Below are positions 44,220-52,550 of a stretch of 64,000 nucleotides of DNA, one piece after another. The DNA comes from Aspidiotus rigidus (Eukaryota > Arthropoda > Insecta > Hemiptera > Diaspididae). Under the pieces are notes generated by a model, which saw nothing but the letters and a program-made list of their open reading frames with translations, had not been told where the DNA came from and made no database searches. The position numbers were made by a program, and so were the translations under genes. Numbering within the stretch: the stretch's first letter is position 1; each line of letters begins with the position of its first letter. Location of the stretch: the NCBI GenBank assembly GCA_035079385.1, contig JAVHKY010000038.1, forward strand, positions 2,480,001-2,544,000, given 5' to 3'.

Positions 44220-45011
44220 TTAGTATAGAAGAAGGAGTAACTTTCTGTTGCAGCCTTTAGATGGATGAGATATGTATTTTATTATGTTTAGAGCGCGTGT
44301 GCATTTGGCTTTGAGGGTTTTGATGTGGGGGGTCCAGGTAAGTTTTTGGTCAAAATGTAAGCCGAGAAGTTTGCCGTAGTTACGAAATGGGATTTGGAAG
44401 TTTTGTAGAATTAGAGGAGGTAAGGAGGGTATAGGATTTCTTTTTTTAAAAATAACTGAGTAGGTTTTCGAGGAAGAAAATCTGAATCCTCTTTTTGATG
44501 TCCATGTAGTGATTGAGTTAAGGGTATCCTGTAGGAGTCTGTGGGCTCTTTGCGGATTTGCTGAACGGATAGTGATGTTATAGTCATCAGCGAAAAGACG
44601 CTGGGTGAGGGGGGGGGGGGGGTTTACACATTTGGTGATATCATTTATTGCTATTAGAAAAAGTAAGACACTGAAGACTTCTCCTTGAGGGACTCCATTT
44701 TGGACCGAAAGGGGAGGGGAAGTTATGTTATTGATTCTTACTAGAAGGGTTTTGTCGTTGAGAAAACTTTGTAGGATGTTAGGGAGGTGGCCTCGGAGAC
44801 CAATTTCGTAAAGTTCGGTAGAGATGAGGTGTCTCCATACTCGGGGAAAGGCCTCTTGGAGATCAAAGAAGATAGAGTATAGGGAGGATTTGTTATTGGT
44901 GACATCGTTGATTTGAGATTGGAGATCATAAAGGGGTTGTATAGTGTTCCGTCCTTTTCTGAAGCCATATTGGAAGGGAGAGAGGATATTATTGGATTCT
45001 AGATACCACAA
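44220..45011 (-). pseudogene. LINE reverse transcriptase (5'-truncated)
   Basis: A 263-codon open frame with LINE RT motifs: LSPFQYGFRKGRNTI, YSIFFDLQEAFPRVW (catalytic FDLQEAF, usually FD--KAFD), NGVPQGEVFSVLLFLIAIND (PQG motif with S-L replaced by EVFS) and RLFADDYNI (catalytic FADD). RT activity would copy the element's RNA at a nicked target. The upstream endonuclease domain is missing because the insertion is 5'-truncated. The frame closes at TAG 44220, and the downstream linker and RNase H follow in other frames. The GVPQGSVLSPLL consensus appears changed at two places. Confidence 0.85.
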
Positions 45012-45077
45012 GAGTCTTTTGTTCAGAATTTTTTGAAATAATTTGCCAAGAACGCTAGAAAGAGCTATGGGGCGATA

Positions 45078-46700
45078 ATAGGCAGGGATTGATCAGCCTT
45101 AATTTTACTAATTGAGAGTGTATTCACTGTTTTGATAACATCGCTGTTCTCAATTGATTCCGATTGCAGTACCGGATTGCGGGATAAACAATCCGCTTCC
45201 TTGTTTAATGCCCCCGGCCGGTAAACGGGATTAAAGTCAAACTGCGAAATGAAGTTGACCATGTCACCTACCTCTTCGTCAGGGCGAACACTAACATTAA
45301 AGTTCTCTAAAGGCTTTTGGTCGGTGAACACCGTGAAATGAATGCCCAAAAGCAGATATTGCCAATACCTCAATGACTCTTTGACAGCGATACATTCTAA
45401 AAAGACTGCCTTTTTTTCTTTTTAGGAGGGCTAAGTTTCCTAGAAAAATAAGCCACTGGTTTTTCTTCGCCAGAGTCTTGTACTGGCTTCAAGACTGCGG
45501 CAATGCCTTCCAAATTAACGTCTGAATAAATGTGAGTTTCGTTGTTCTGTCAAACACCGCTAAAAGGGGGGAAGCAAGGAGAAGCTTTTTAATGTCATCA
45601 AAGGCGGATTGAGCTTCGGTAGACGAGATGAAAGGTACATTATTCCTTAATAGATTATGGAGGGGCTCCAATAAAATGGCAGAGTTCGAGATGTATTTGT
45701 GGTAGAAGTTTACTTTGCCCAAAAACTGCCTAATTTTTTTTTTTTGTATTTGGTATAGGAAAATCGCGGATGGCGCAGACATTGTCTGTCAGGGGAGAGA
45801 TTTGTTCCTTTTCTAACCAATGACCCAGATATTTGATTTTTTTTTAGCAAACCTATCATTTTGAAAATTTTAAGCGGAAATCTTCAGAGGCAATGGCTTG
45901 GAATACCGCTTGAAGGTGTTCAATCCGCTCCTTGAAGGTGCGGGAAAAGACCAAAATATCGTCAATATAATTGACGCAAAATTCAATAAGTTTATGTTTT
46001 TTTATTATACTCGAAAAAATTCGTTGAAAGACGGGTGAGGCTATTTTTACTCCAAATGGGAGGCATTTCTATTGGAAATAGCCATCCTGGGTGACGAACC
46101 CAGTTTTGTATTGATCCCAGAAGGCTGAGTTATCATCCAAACTGGAAAACGAGATACATCCCTTAGTTTTTACAACAATATCCTCAATTGAGGGAAAGGG
46201 AAAGGTTTCAGGTATGACTAATTTATTAAGCTCGCGATAGTCCACACACATCCTATTTTTTGTGTTTTCCGCTTTGCGAAATTGAAGGGTAACTGGAGAA
46301 GCAAAGGGAGAGGCTGATTCCTCTATTAAACCGGCCTGTAAAAGACCCCCAATTTGGCGACAAAATTCTTCCTGATCTTGGTTAGAACATTATTTATAGG
46401 GCTCGCGAGCAACAAATTTGTTTTCGGATAACCGAATTCGGGCGGATTGGCCGGAAAAATTGCCTACGTCGTATTTATCTTTTGCGAAAAGAATCTTGTA
46501 TTTATCAACAAGATTAATTAAATGACTTTTAGAATCATTATCAAGGTGATTTAATGTGGAAAACAATTTTTTATAGCACATAGACATATGGTTGCCCCAA
46601 TCAACTTCATGGACTTTTGCCCGCTCGGTATTTTTAATATGGCTAATACAATTTATAGAATTTGTCACGGTATGATAAGAAGCTCAACTTTTTTGCGACG
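45078..46700 (-). pseudogene. Ty3/Gypsy reverse transcriptase-RNase H remnant
   Basis: Minus-strand motifs in pol order: CVDYRELNKLVIPETFPFPSIED (46251-46180), FSSLDDNSAFW (first catalytic RT Asp; a Val is replaced by Asp), FVTQDGYFQ, then LPFGV-IASPVFQRIF and NYIDDILVF (catalytic YIDD near 45965), then KKNVPFISSTEAQSAFDDIKKLL (connection) and HFTVFTDQKPLENF with PVYRPGALNKEADCLSRNP (RNase H; D-SR end). Multiple stops and frameshifts, including near 46070, 45830 and 45410. The RNase H/integrase junction is interrupted at 45077 by the LINE. Confidence 0.8.
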
Positions 46701-47135
46701 TTTCCGTGATTGCAGCAGTCACTGCACCTGCAGCTGGTTTAGACTCGCGCCGTCGTGAAAAATTTTTGATTCATCAAGAATAATATTTTGTGAAATTTTC
46801 AAATTGTGTGGTCCTGGGAAAGGCGAAATTTTTTTATCAAATCCAGACCTACGACAATATCATATTCACAAGTATTAACTACAAAAATCCAGACTGGATA
46901 ATCTAGGTTAAAGATTTTGAAATTAATTTTTGCTAAACCTAGCAAAGAGAGCTTCCCCCCCCCCCCCCCATCGTTTTACAAGATTGTAAATCAGCGTTAC
47001 TGAATGGGAAAATGGTCGCGTTTATATTGCGGATCGTATCAAACGATGTGATGGTGATGTTCGCTCCTGGATCGTAAAGACCGGATTGCGAAATACCATT
47101 AGCAACGACTGGAATTTTAATGAGCGGGGAGAGAA

Positions 47136-48011
47136 TTAGTTTTTCACATCCGGAACAGACTCGTTGAGGACATTCTCCAAAAGTAGATTATTGGCCACTT
47201 TAATAGGCTTCTTTTCGAAATTCTTAGTTTCTTTTTCATTTTCTGGATTAAGAAAGCAAGCGGAATCTTTATGATTCCAATGAATCCTGTTAGCTTTCTT
47301 GCAAAAGGAGCACGAGATCTTATTTTTAGCCGGTTCGACCGGCCTGTAAGTACGTAATTGACGGGAGTTAGAAGGTTGCACAGTAAGGTGCTCTAAGGCT
47401 TGAAGCTCAGAAAGAAGACAAGATTGAGAGACGATATCCGCCTTGTTTAGCTTATTTCGCACGTTTTCGGGTAGCCCTACCACCACTAAATTAATGAGAG
47501 ATTGAACAGTGAGTTCAGGATCCGCGTCGATTAATAAACGAATCATTTTGAGCGCGAAGTTAGCGAGGGAACCACCAATATATCGATAGTTGAACGCGGT
47601 AACAATTCCGGACCAACCTTTGGGCGAGAAAACCTTGACAAAGATGGCTCTCCATTGAGTCCATGATGTTTGCAATCCTATCTGCTGCAGTTGAATAGCA
47701 AACCATGGATTCGAGGAACAAACGAAAAGTTTTGGTATATTGAGTTTGCTTAACCGTTAAGCGAATGCGCTTGGATTCGAACTGCTTCAGCCAGGCTTCT
47801 GGGTTTTTCCATTAAATTTTTCGAGCACGAAATCTTTAGCCAACGATCTCGATGTAGACTTCACGACAGCACTGGGTGTAAGATTGGTAACCGACGGAGA
47901 CAACACCACAGAATCCAAAAAGGTATCTTTAAAACGGGCATCACCAAGTTCCGAATTAAAATATCCAATCCGAAAGTTCCGAGAAATGAGTTCCAAAACT
48001 GAAATGTTCAA
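47136..48011 (-). pseudogene. Ty3/Gypsy Gag remnant
   Basis: Two frames (48011-47787 and 47675-47136) separated by a stop/frameshift. The second carries a capsid-like region (W---FV-VFSPKGWSGIVTAFNYRYIGGSLANFALKMIRLLIDADPELT) and a partial zinc knuckle (ISCSFCKKANRIHWNHKDSAC, i.e. C-x2-C-x7-H-x5-C). Between 46700 and 47136 the protease is unrecognisable apart from a possible D-GAN block near 47060. It heads the same minus-strand element as 45078-46700; no LTR was found on either side. Confidence 0.6.
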
Positions 48012-48080
48012 AAACTTATAATTCCAATCTATGCTTAGGGGGCAATATTGTCATTTTATTTCCCGTGTCTTGGTGAATAA

Positions 48081-48281
48081 CATCGGGATCTAAAGTACCC
48101 CTGTCATGCTCCGCTTTATCACGGGACCAAAAAAACGCTGTGAGACAGCATCTACACTTTTCTTCTGCACTCGGAACTTGAACGTAGTATTTACAAGCAT
48201 AAATCCTGACAGGATTACTATCTATACCTTTGACGGGTTTTTCATTTTTGACATGTTCCATGTAAATATGTTTCTAAAGAA
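48081..48281 (-). repeat. 201-bp in-frame tandem duplication, unit 1 (exon-like)
   Basis: CATCGGGATCTAAAGTAC recurs at 48081 and 48282. The 201-bp period equals 67 codons, and both units encode the same Cys-containing peptide (MEHVKNEKPVKGIDSNPV; CRCC/CRRC; FFWSRDKAEHDR) on the minus strand. In this unit the frame runs on for 21 codons (to a stop near 48016). Amino-acid conservation between units suggests former coding function; identity about 93% by eye. Confidence 0.75.
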
Positions 48282-48470
48282 CATCGGGATCTAAAGTACT
48301 CCTGTCATGCTCCGCTTTATCACGGGACCAAAAAAACGCTGTGGGACAGCGTCTACACTTTTCTTCTGCACTCGAAACAGGAACGTAGTATTTACAAGTA
48401 TAAATCCGGACAGGATTACTATCTATACCTTTGACGGGTTTTTCATTTTTAACATGCTCCATGTAAATAT

Positions 48471-48851
48471 TGTGACGTTCTACCAGTCACCGAATATCTC
48501 TTGACGCCAATAATAAAGAACAATTACGAAAACCGAGCTTTATTACTGGTACCGCAAGTACAACACTTCTAAACACCGTTAAACTGTAACACAATCGCGT
48601 TAAAGAACGAGAACACGTTAACTATCGCTTTAAGATTACAACTGAATCGCTTTATCGGGTTGCTGCCGGCTATTTATAGTCTCACCCTTATTTCCGGAAT
48701 TCTCGAGATTTCTTCTAGAACGGCAAACAGGTTATGCAAGAGCCCTTACAATCAATCGAGCACGTTCTAGGTTGTTCAAGCGTATTCGGCGAAGTAGTTA
48801 AGCGATAAGTACGCTTCCTTGCGGTGTCTGCTATTATAGCAGAACGCCACA
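48471..48851 (-). repeat. 3' LTR of the RT-less Gypsy element
   Basis: 381 bp, TG...CA ends (TGTGACG...GCCACA on the plus strand). On the minus strand it has a TATA-like CTATAAATAG (plus 48670-48679) and downstream an AATAAA signal (plus 48539-48544), so U3, R and U5 can be ordered. No difference from the partner LTR was seen. Confidence 0.93.
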
Positions 48852-48862
48852 CTTTCCCCTCC
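48852..48862 (-). other. Polypurine tract of the RT-less Gypsy element
   Basis: GGAGGGGAAAG on the minus strand, directly before the 3' LTR and immediately after the ORF stop codon (48863-48865). It primes plus-strand DNA synthesis in LTR elements. Confidence 0.85.
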
Positions 48863-51800
48863 TCAGTTTTGAACGTCCCGTTCAAACGCCGGACTCCATA
48901 CAGCTAGTCTATTTCGGTGGACTACTTTGAACTTTCTGTCCTGTTGGATGCGATAGATGACATCGTTGATTCTCTTCACGACTGTCCAAGGTCCTTCCCA
49001 ATTGCACTGTAATTTTGGGTTCTTCCCTTTCTTTCTCTGTGGGTTGTAGAACCACACCCTATCCTGAGGTTCAAACTTGGTTTCATCTGCACAGATGTCA
49101 TAGCGTGCCTTCATCCGGTCGCTAGCAACTTCTAAATTTTCCCTGACCAGCTCATGTACCTGCTTAAGTCGGTTCTTCAGTTCTTGTGTGAATGGCTTGA
49201 CTTCTTGAGGTGGCTGAGGAGGGGTGCCCAGCTCTAAATCACACGGTAATCGAAGTTCTCTTCCAAAAATGATTTTTGCAGGTGTTTCCTTGGTGCTCTC
49301 ATGGATTGAAGACCGATAGGCTAGCAGGAACAATGGAAGTAGCTTGTCCCAATTCCGCTGGTCACTATCAATTACTTTGGATAGGAATTGGTCTATTGTT
49401 TTGTTGAACCTCTCGACCATACCATCAGATTGTGGGTGGAGTGGTGTTGTACGAGTTTTCCTCAATCCCATCAGCTTAGCCACTTCTCCAAATACCTGGG
49501 ATTCAAAGTTTCTTCCCTGGTCTGAGTGTAACTCCAGAGGTACTCCAAACCTTGAAATCCAGTTTTCCACCAGCGCTGTTGCAACAGTGACGGCTTCACA
49601 ATTTGGCAGTGGGTAAGCATCCATCCATTTGCTGAAGTAATCTCCTACTACTAGAATATAACGATTACCTTGGTCAGTTTCTGGAAATGGTCCTGAGATA
49701 TCTGCCGCAATCCGTTCAAAAGGGTATCCCACATTGTAGATTTGCATCTTAGCTCGGCCCCTAGTATTGGGCCCCTTACTGGCATTACATGTTCTGCAAC
49801 ATTGAATCCAATCCTCTATATCACTTCTACAGGCTGGCCAGTAAAACCGTTCCCGAATCTTGGCCAATGTTTTTGTTATTCCAAGATGACTACCAGATGC
49901 GTCATCATGAACACTCTTCAAGACATCCGGAACAAGTGCTTCAGGTATCAGTAGTTGACGCCGGTCTGATCTGCCATCTGTTGTTTCCCAGATCCGGTAA
50001 ACAATTCCATTTTCTACTTGAAGCGAGTCCCATTGTGACCATAAAATCTTTAAATTTACTGACTGCGAGCTGATATCCTGCCAGACTGGTCGTTCACCTT
50101 TCTCCTTCCAGGCTAAGATGACCGAAATATCTTTATCCAGTTGTTGAGCATTTCTCATATCCACATTGGAATCTAGTTGTATGGATTTCACTGAGACTTC
50201 TTTCTTCACGTCATTGACTACAGTGCTTAGTTCTTCTTCAACTTTGGTCTGGAGGAGACAATCCTTGGCTTCCAACTCATAAAGTGGTATATCTCCACAG
50301 GGACTTCTTAAAAGGTCATGTTTCAGATCAATAATCAACCCATACTTTCGCATTAAATCCAGCCCCAGAATACAGTCATCTTCGATATCAGCAAGGATGA
50401 ATTTTCCAGTTATTACCATTGAGGAAATCTTGATAGATAGCTCAACAGTGCCCTTGGTCCAAGCTTGTTCACCCATGGCAGTCCTGAGGCGGTATTTTTC
50501 TCTCCAATTAATGGATAAGCCTGGGATGTCCTTGACCAATTGTGTCTTGATAACTGAACCAGTAGCAGCGCAGTCCATGCACATGTCTATATTGCGTCCA
50601 ATACTATCATTCCATCCCGATACATAAACGTTCTCACCTGAAGTACGCATTTTGGAAATTCTTATTTCTTGGGCCCTTCTCCTTGGCCCTAGAGTTGGTT
50701 GGCCCCTGGCAACTCCAGGTTGGAGTTTTCCACCTTGCAGTGATCTCCACTTAGGGCAACTGAGCTTGATGTGACCCTCTTCATCACAGTGGTAGCATCG
50801 ACGTTTGTCTCCAGTTGGTCTGACCTTTGTTTGCTTCAAATTTGTGGAACCTCGTCTACAAGACGCCTTTCTTGCAGCTTCTACTTCCAGGGCAAAGGAT
50901 AATGCTTCTTTCAAGGTTTTGCAACGCGCAATGCGAACTTGACTCTGAACCTCCCAGTCAAATATTCCATCAATGAATGCCTCAAGCGCAGTTTGTTCAA
51001 TGGCTGACATAGTAGCTTCTGGGTAAGCTTGGTGAGTTAATTTTAGGATTTCACTTGAAAACGCTTGAAGACTTTCTCCATGGTTCTGTCGACGGTATTT
51101 CAGTTCTCTTCTCCTGATGGGAGCCAAGTGAGCTTGACCAAAGCGTTGTTCAAGGACCTCAACCAACTTCTGGTAATTCTTCTTATCACCCTCAGTAATG
51201 TTGGACAGCAGCTGTAGTGCAGCTCCTCTCAAGCTGACAATCAAATTACCAGCCTTGGCTTTGTCATCCCATCCATTGAGTTGAGCTGCAATTTCAAACT
51301 GTGATTTGTACAGTTCCCAAGAGATCTCGCCATCAAATGTTGGTATTTTGACTTTGGCCTTTGATGGTTCCGTAACTGGTATGTTTCCTTCATTAGATCC
51401 AGAACTGAAAAAAGTAACGCCTGGCGGATCCACAACCATGCTTACTGTTGGATTTCCTTCCAGTCTTTGAAGTCGTTCCTCTATAATTTTCCATTGTTGC
51501 CCAAATTCCTGTTGGATTCCCTCAACCTGATGTTGGATTGGTTCAATTTGGCGTTTAACCTCAACATCGATAGTCTCTCTGAGCCCATCAAAGATTTCTG
51601 CCTTATTCCGTTCGAGCTTCTCCTCCATCGCGTTCTTGTTCCGTTCGAGTTTCTCCTCCACTGCGTTCTTGTTCCGTTCGAGTTTCTCCTCCACTGCGTT
51701 CTTGTTCCGTTCAAATTTCTCCTCCATTGCAGTAAACCCAGTCTTCAGATCTTCTGAATTTTTAGCCATTGTATCGGTCAACATTTGCAGCATTGCACTC

Positions 51801-52024
51801 AAATCTATGGCTGGAGACTGCTTTGTTGGCGTACCAGTCCCAAGGTTTCCAGTAGCCTCGTCAACCTCAAATTCAAAATTGGCCACGTCCAAACCCGAGT
51901 CTTCGAATGCTTTTTCCAGACGATCGGCTAATTCATTTTTGGTTCCGCTAACAGAGAGGTTACGATTCCGGAGTTCCTCGCGGAGTTGATCCCGAGTAAG
52001 TTCATGAAACTTCTTCTTCACCAT
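48863..52024 (-). CDS. Gag-protease-integrase polyprotein without RT/RNase H
   Basis: Intact 1,053-aa ORF. Residues ~6-40 form a SAP-like DNA-binding helix pair (LTRDQLREELRNRNLSVSGTK-ELADRL). Residues ~101-141 are four tandem 12-residue EEKLERNKNA-type repeats in a coiled coil (100-190). Gag capsid ~225-400 (IPTFDGEISWELYKSQFE), zinc knuckle C-x2-C-x4-H-x4-C at 410-423. Protease ~470-565: Asp484 lies in MDCAATGS where D-T/S-G is usual, with ILGLDLMRKYG following. Then about 50 residues and a direct jump to the pre-integrase segment (ILWSQWDSLQVENGIVYRIWE). Integrase: HHCC (H706, H713, C743, C746), catalytic D775, D835, E871 (DD35E intact) and a C-terminal chromo-like/SH3 region. RT and RNase H, normally ~450 residues between protease and integrase, are missing with the frame preserved; the junction is near 50150-50260. 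Start is the first Met, 65 bp after the 5' LTR. Confidence 0.95.
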   Translation of the reverse strand: MVKKKFHELTRDQLREELRNRNLSVSGTKNELADRLEKAFEDSGLDVANFEFEVDEATGNLGTGTPTKQSPAIDLSAMLQMLTDTMAKNSEDLKTGFTAMEEKFERNKNAVEEKLERNKNAVEEKLERNKNAMEEKLERNKAEIFDGLRETIDVEVKRQIEPIQHQVEGIQQEFGQQWKIIEERLQRLEGNPTVSMVVDPPGVTFFSSGSNEGNIPVTEPSKAKVKIPTFDGEISWELYKSQFEIAAQLNGWDDKAKAGNLIVSLRGAALQLLSNITEGDKKNYQKLVEVLEQRFGQAHLAPIRRRELKYRRQNHGESLQAFSSEILKLTHQAYPEATMSAIEQTALEAFIDGIFDWEVQSQVRIARCKTLKEALSFALEVEAARKASCRRGSTNLKQTKVRPTGDKRRCYHCDEEGHIKLSCPKWRSLQGGKLQPGVARGQPTLGPRRRAQEIRISKMRTSGENVYVSGWNDSIGRNIDMCMDCAATGSVIKTQLVKDIPGLSINWREKYRLRTAMGEQAWTKGTVELSIKISSMVITGKFILADIEDDCILGLDLMRKYGLIIDLKHDLLRSPCGDIPLYELEAKDCLLQTKVEEELSTVVNDVKKEVSVKSIQLDSNVDMRNAQQLDKDISVILAWKEKGERPVWQDISSQSVNLKILWSQWDSLQVENGIVYRIWETTDGRSDRRQLLIPEALVPDVLKSVHDDASGSHLGITKTLAKIRERFYWPACRSDIEDWIQCCRTCNASKGPNTRGRAKMQIYNVGYPFERIAADISGPFPETDQGNRYILVVGDYFSKWMDAYPLPNCEAVTVATALVENWISRFGVPLELHSDQGRNFESQVFGEVAKLMGLRKTRTTPLHPQSDGMVERFNKTIDQFLSKVIDSDQRNWDKLLPLFLLAYRSSIHESTKETPAKIIFGRELRLPCDLELGTPPQPPQEVKPFTQELKNRLKQVHELVRENLEVASDRMKARYDICADETKFEPQDRVWFYNPQRKKGKNPKLQCNWEGPWTVVKRINDVIYRIQQDRKFKVVHRNRLAVWSPAFERDVQN

Positions 52025-52068
52025 CTTGAATCACCACCAGTTTCAAACGCACAAAGTAGGCTTACGCA

Positions 52069-52086
52069 ATCCCACTTCTGACACCA
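52069..52086 (-). other. tRNA-Leu primer-binding site
   Basis: The plus strand reads ATCCCACTTCTGACACCA, the 3' end of insect tRNA-Leu including CCA. On the minus strand it is the primer-binding site, two bases after the 5' LTR. Match to tRNA-Leu is from memory of the GTCAG...CTGACACCA acceptor stem. Confidence 0.8.
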
Positions 52087-52088
52087 GT

Positions 52089-52469
52089 TGTGACGTTCTA
52101 CCAGTCACCGAATATCTCTTGACGCCAATAATAAAGAACAATTACGAAAACCGAGCTTTATTACTGGTACCGCAAGTACAACACTTCTAAACACCGTTAA
52201 ACTGTAACACAATCGCGTTAAAGAACGAGAACACGTTAACTATCGCTTTAAGATTACAACTGAATCGCTTTATCGGGTTGCTGCCGGCTATTTATAGTCT
52301 CACCCTTATTTCCGGAATTCTCGAGATTTCTTCTAGAACGGCAAACAGGTTATGCAAGAGCCCTTACAATCAATCGAGCACGTTCTAGGTTGTTCAAGCG
52401 TATTCGGCGAAGTAGTTAAGCGATAAGTACGCTTCCTTGCGGTGTCTGCTATTATAGCAGAACGCCACA
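52089..52469 (-). repeat. 5' LTR of the RT-less Gypsy element
   Basis: 381 bp, identical by eye to 48471-48851 (offset 3,618). TATA-like CTATAAATAG on the minus strand at plus 52288-52297 should drive the genomic RNA. Identity of both LTRs indicates a recent insertion. Confidence 0.93.
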
Positions 52470-52550
52470 ATATGTTTCCAGAGTTCCAGGCGGGGCCAAT
52501 CGTCGTAAACGCGAAAGCTTTCATCCGTTGCTGGACACTTTCTGAAATGA

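Larger units (their letters stand above)
42680..45077 (-). mobile_element. 5'-truncated LINE with RT and RNase H, inserted in a Gypsy element
   Basis: On the minus strand the element begins inside the RT (YYRPIALSS block) and ends in an A-rich tail (plus-strand T-rich 42685-42702), as expected for target-primed LINE insertion with 5' truncation. ATAGGAAG (42672-42679) and ATAGGCAG (45078-45085) flank it and probably represent the target duplication with one mismatch. The Gypsy reading resumes on both sides. RT followed by RNase H and a CCHC-like C terminus places it in the I/LOA/R1-like group; the exact clade is not determined. Confidence 0.8.
48471..52469 (-). mobile_element. Young Ty3/Gypsy-type LTR retrotransposon lacking RT and RNase H
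   Basis: Full-length 3,999-bp element on the minus strand. LTRs of 381 bp (48471-48851 and 52089-52469) appear identical base for base. ATAT flanks both sides (48467-48470 and 52470-52473), a 4-bp target duplication typical of Gypsy integrases. The tandem neighbour at 48260-48275 (CATGTAAATATGTTTC) shows the empty site. A primer-binding site and polypurine tract are in place. One 1,053-codon ORF fills the interior, encoding Gag, protease and integrase but no RT or RNase H. By family knowledge it cannot be copied without RT in trans, yet its LTRs say it was copied very recently. Confidence 0.93.
48282..52541 (-). pseudogene. Exon-like segment: 201-bp unit 2, interrupted by the young Gypsy element
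   Basis: If the Gypsy insertion (48471-52469) is disregarded, the minus-strand frame runs from 52541 to 52470 and then from 48470 to 48282. The exon would start just after a splice acceptor (TCATTTCAG, plus 52542-52550) and encode KCPATDESFRVYDDWPRLEL, WKHIYMEH, then the same peptide as unit 1, with Cys pairs (YTCKYY, EKCRRC) and a His (AEHDR) that may form a zinc-binding fold. Between units a TAG (48274-48276) stands where the first unit boundary has TGG (Trp). No known family was recognised. It could be a host zinc-finger-like gene with an exon duplication or the decayed ORF of another element; the insertion has disrupted it in either case. Confidence 0.5.

Noticed and set aside
51467..51989. 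Plus-strand ORFs with Phe/Ser repeats
   Set aside because: Antisense shadows of the Gag coiled-coil repeats.
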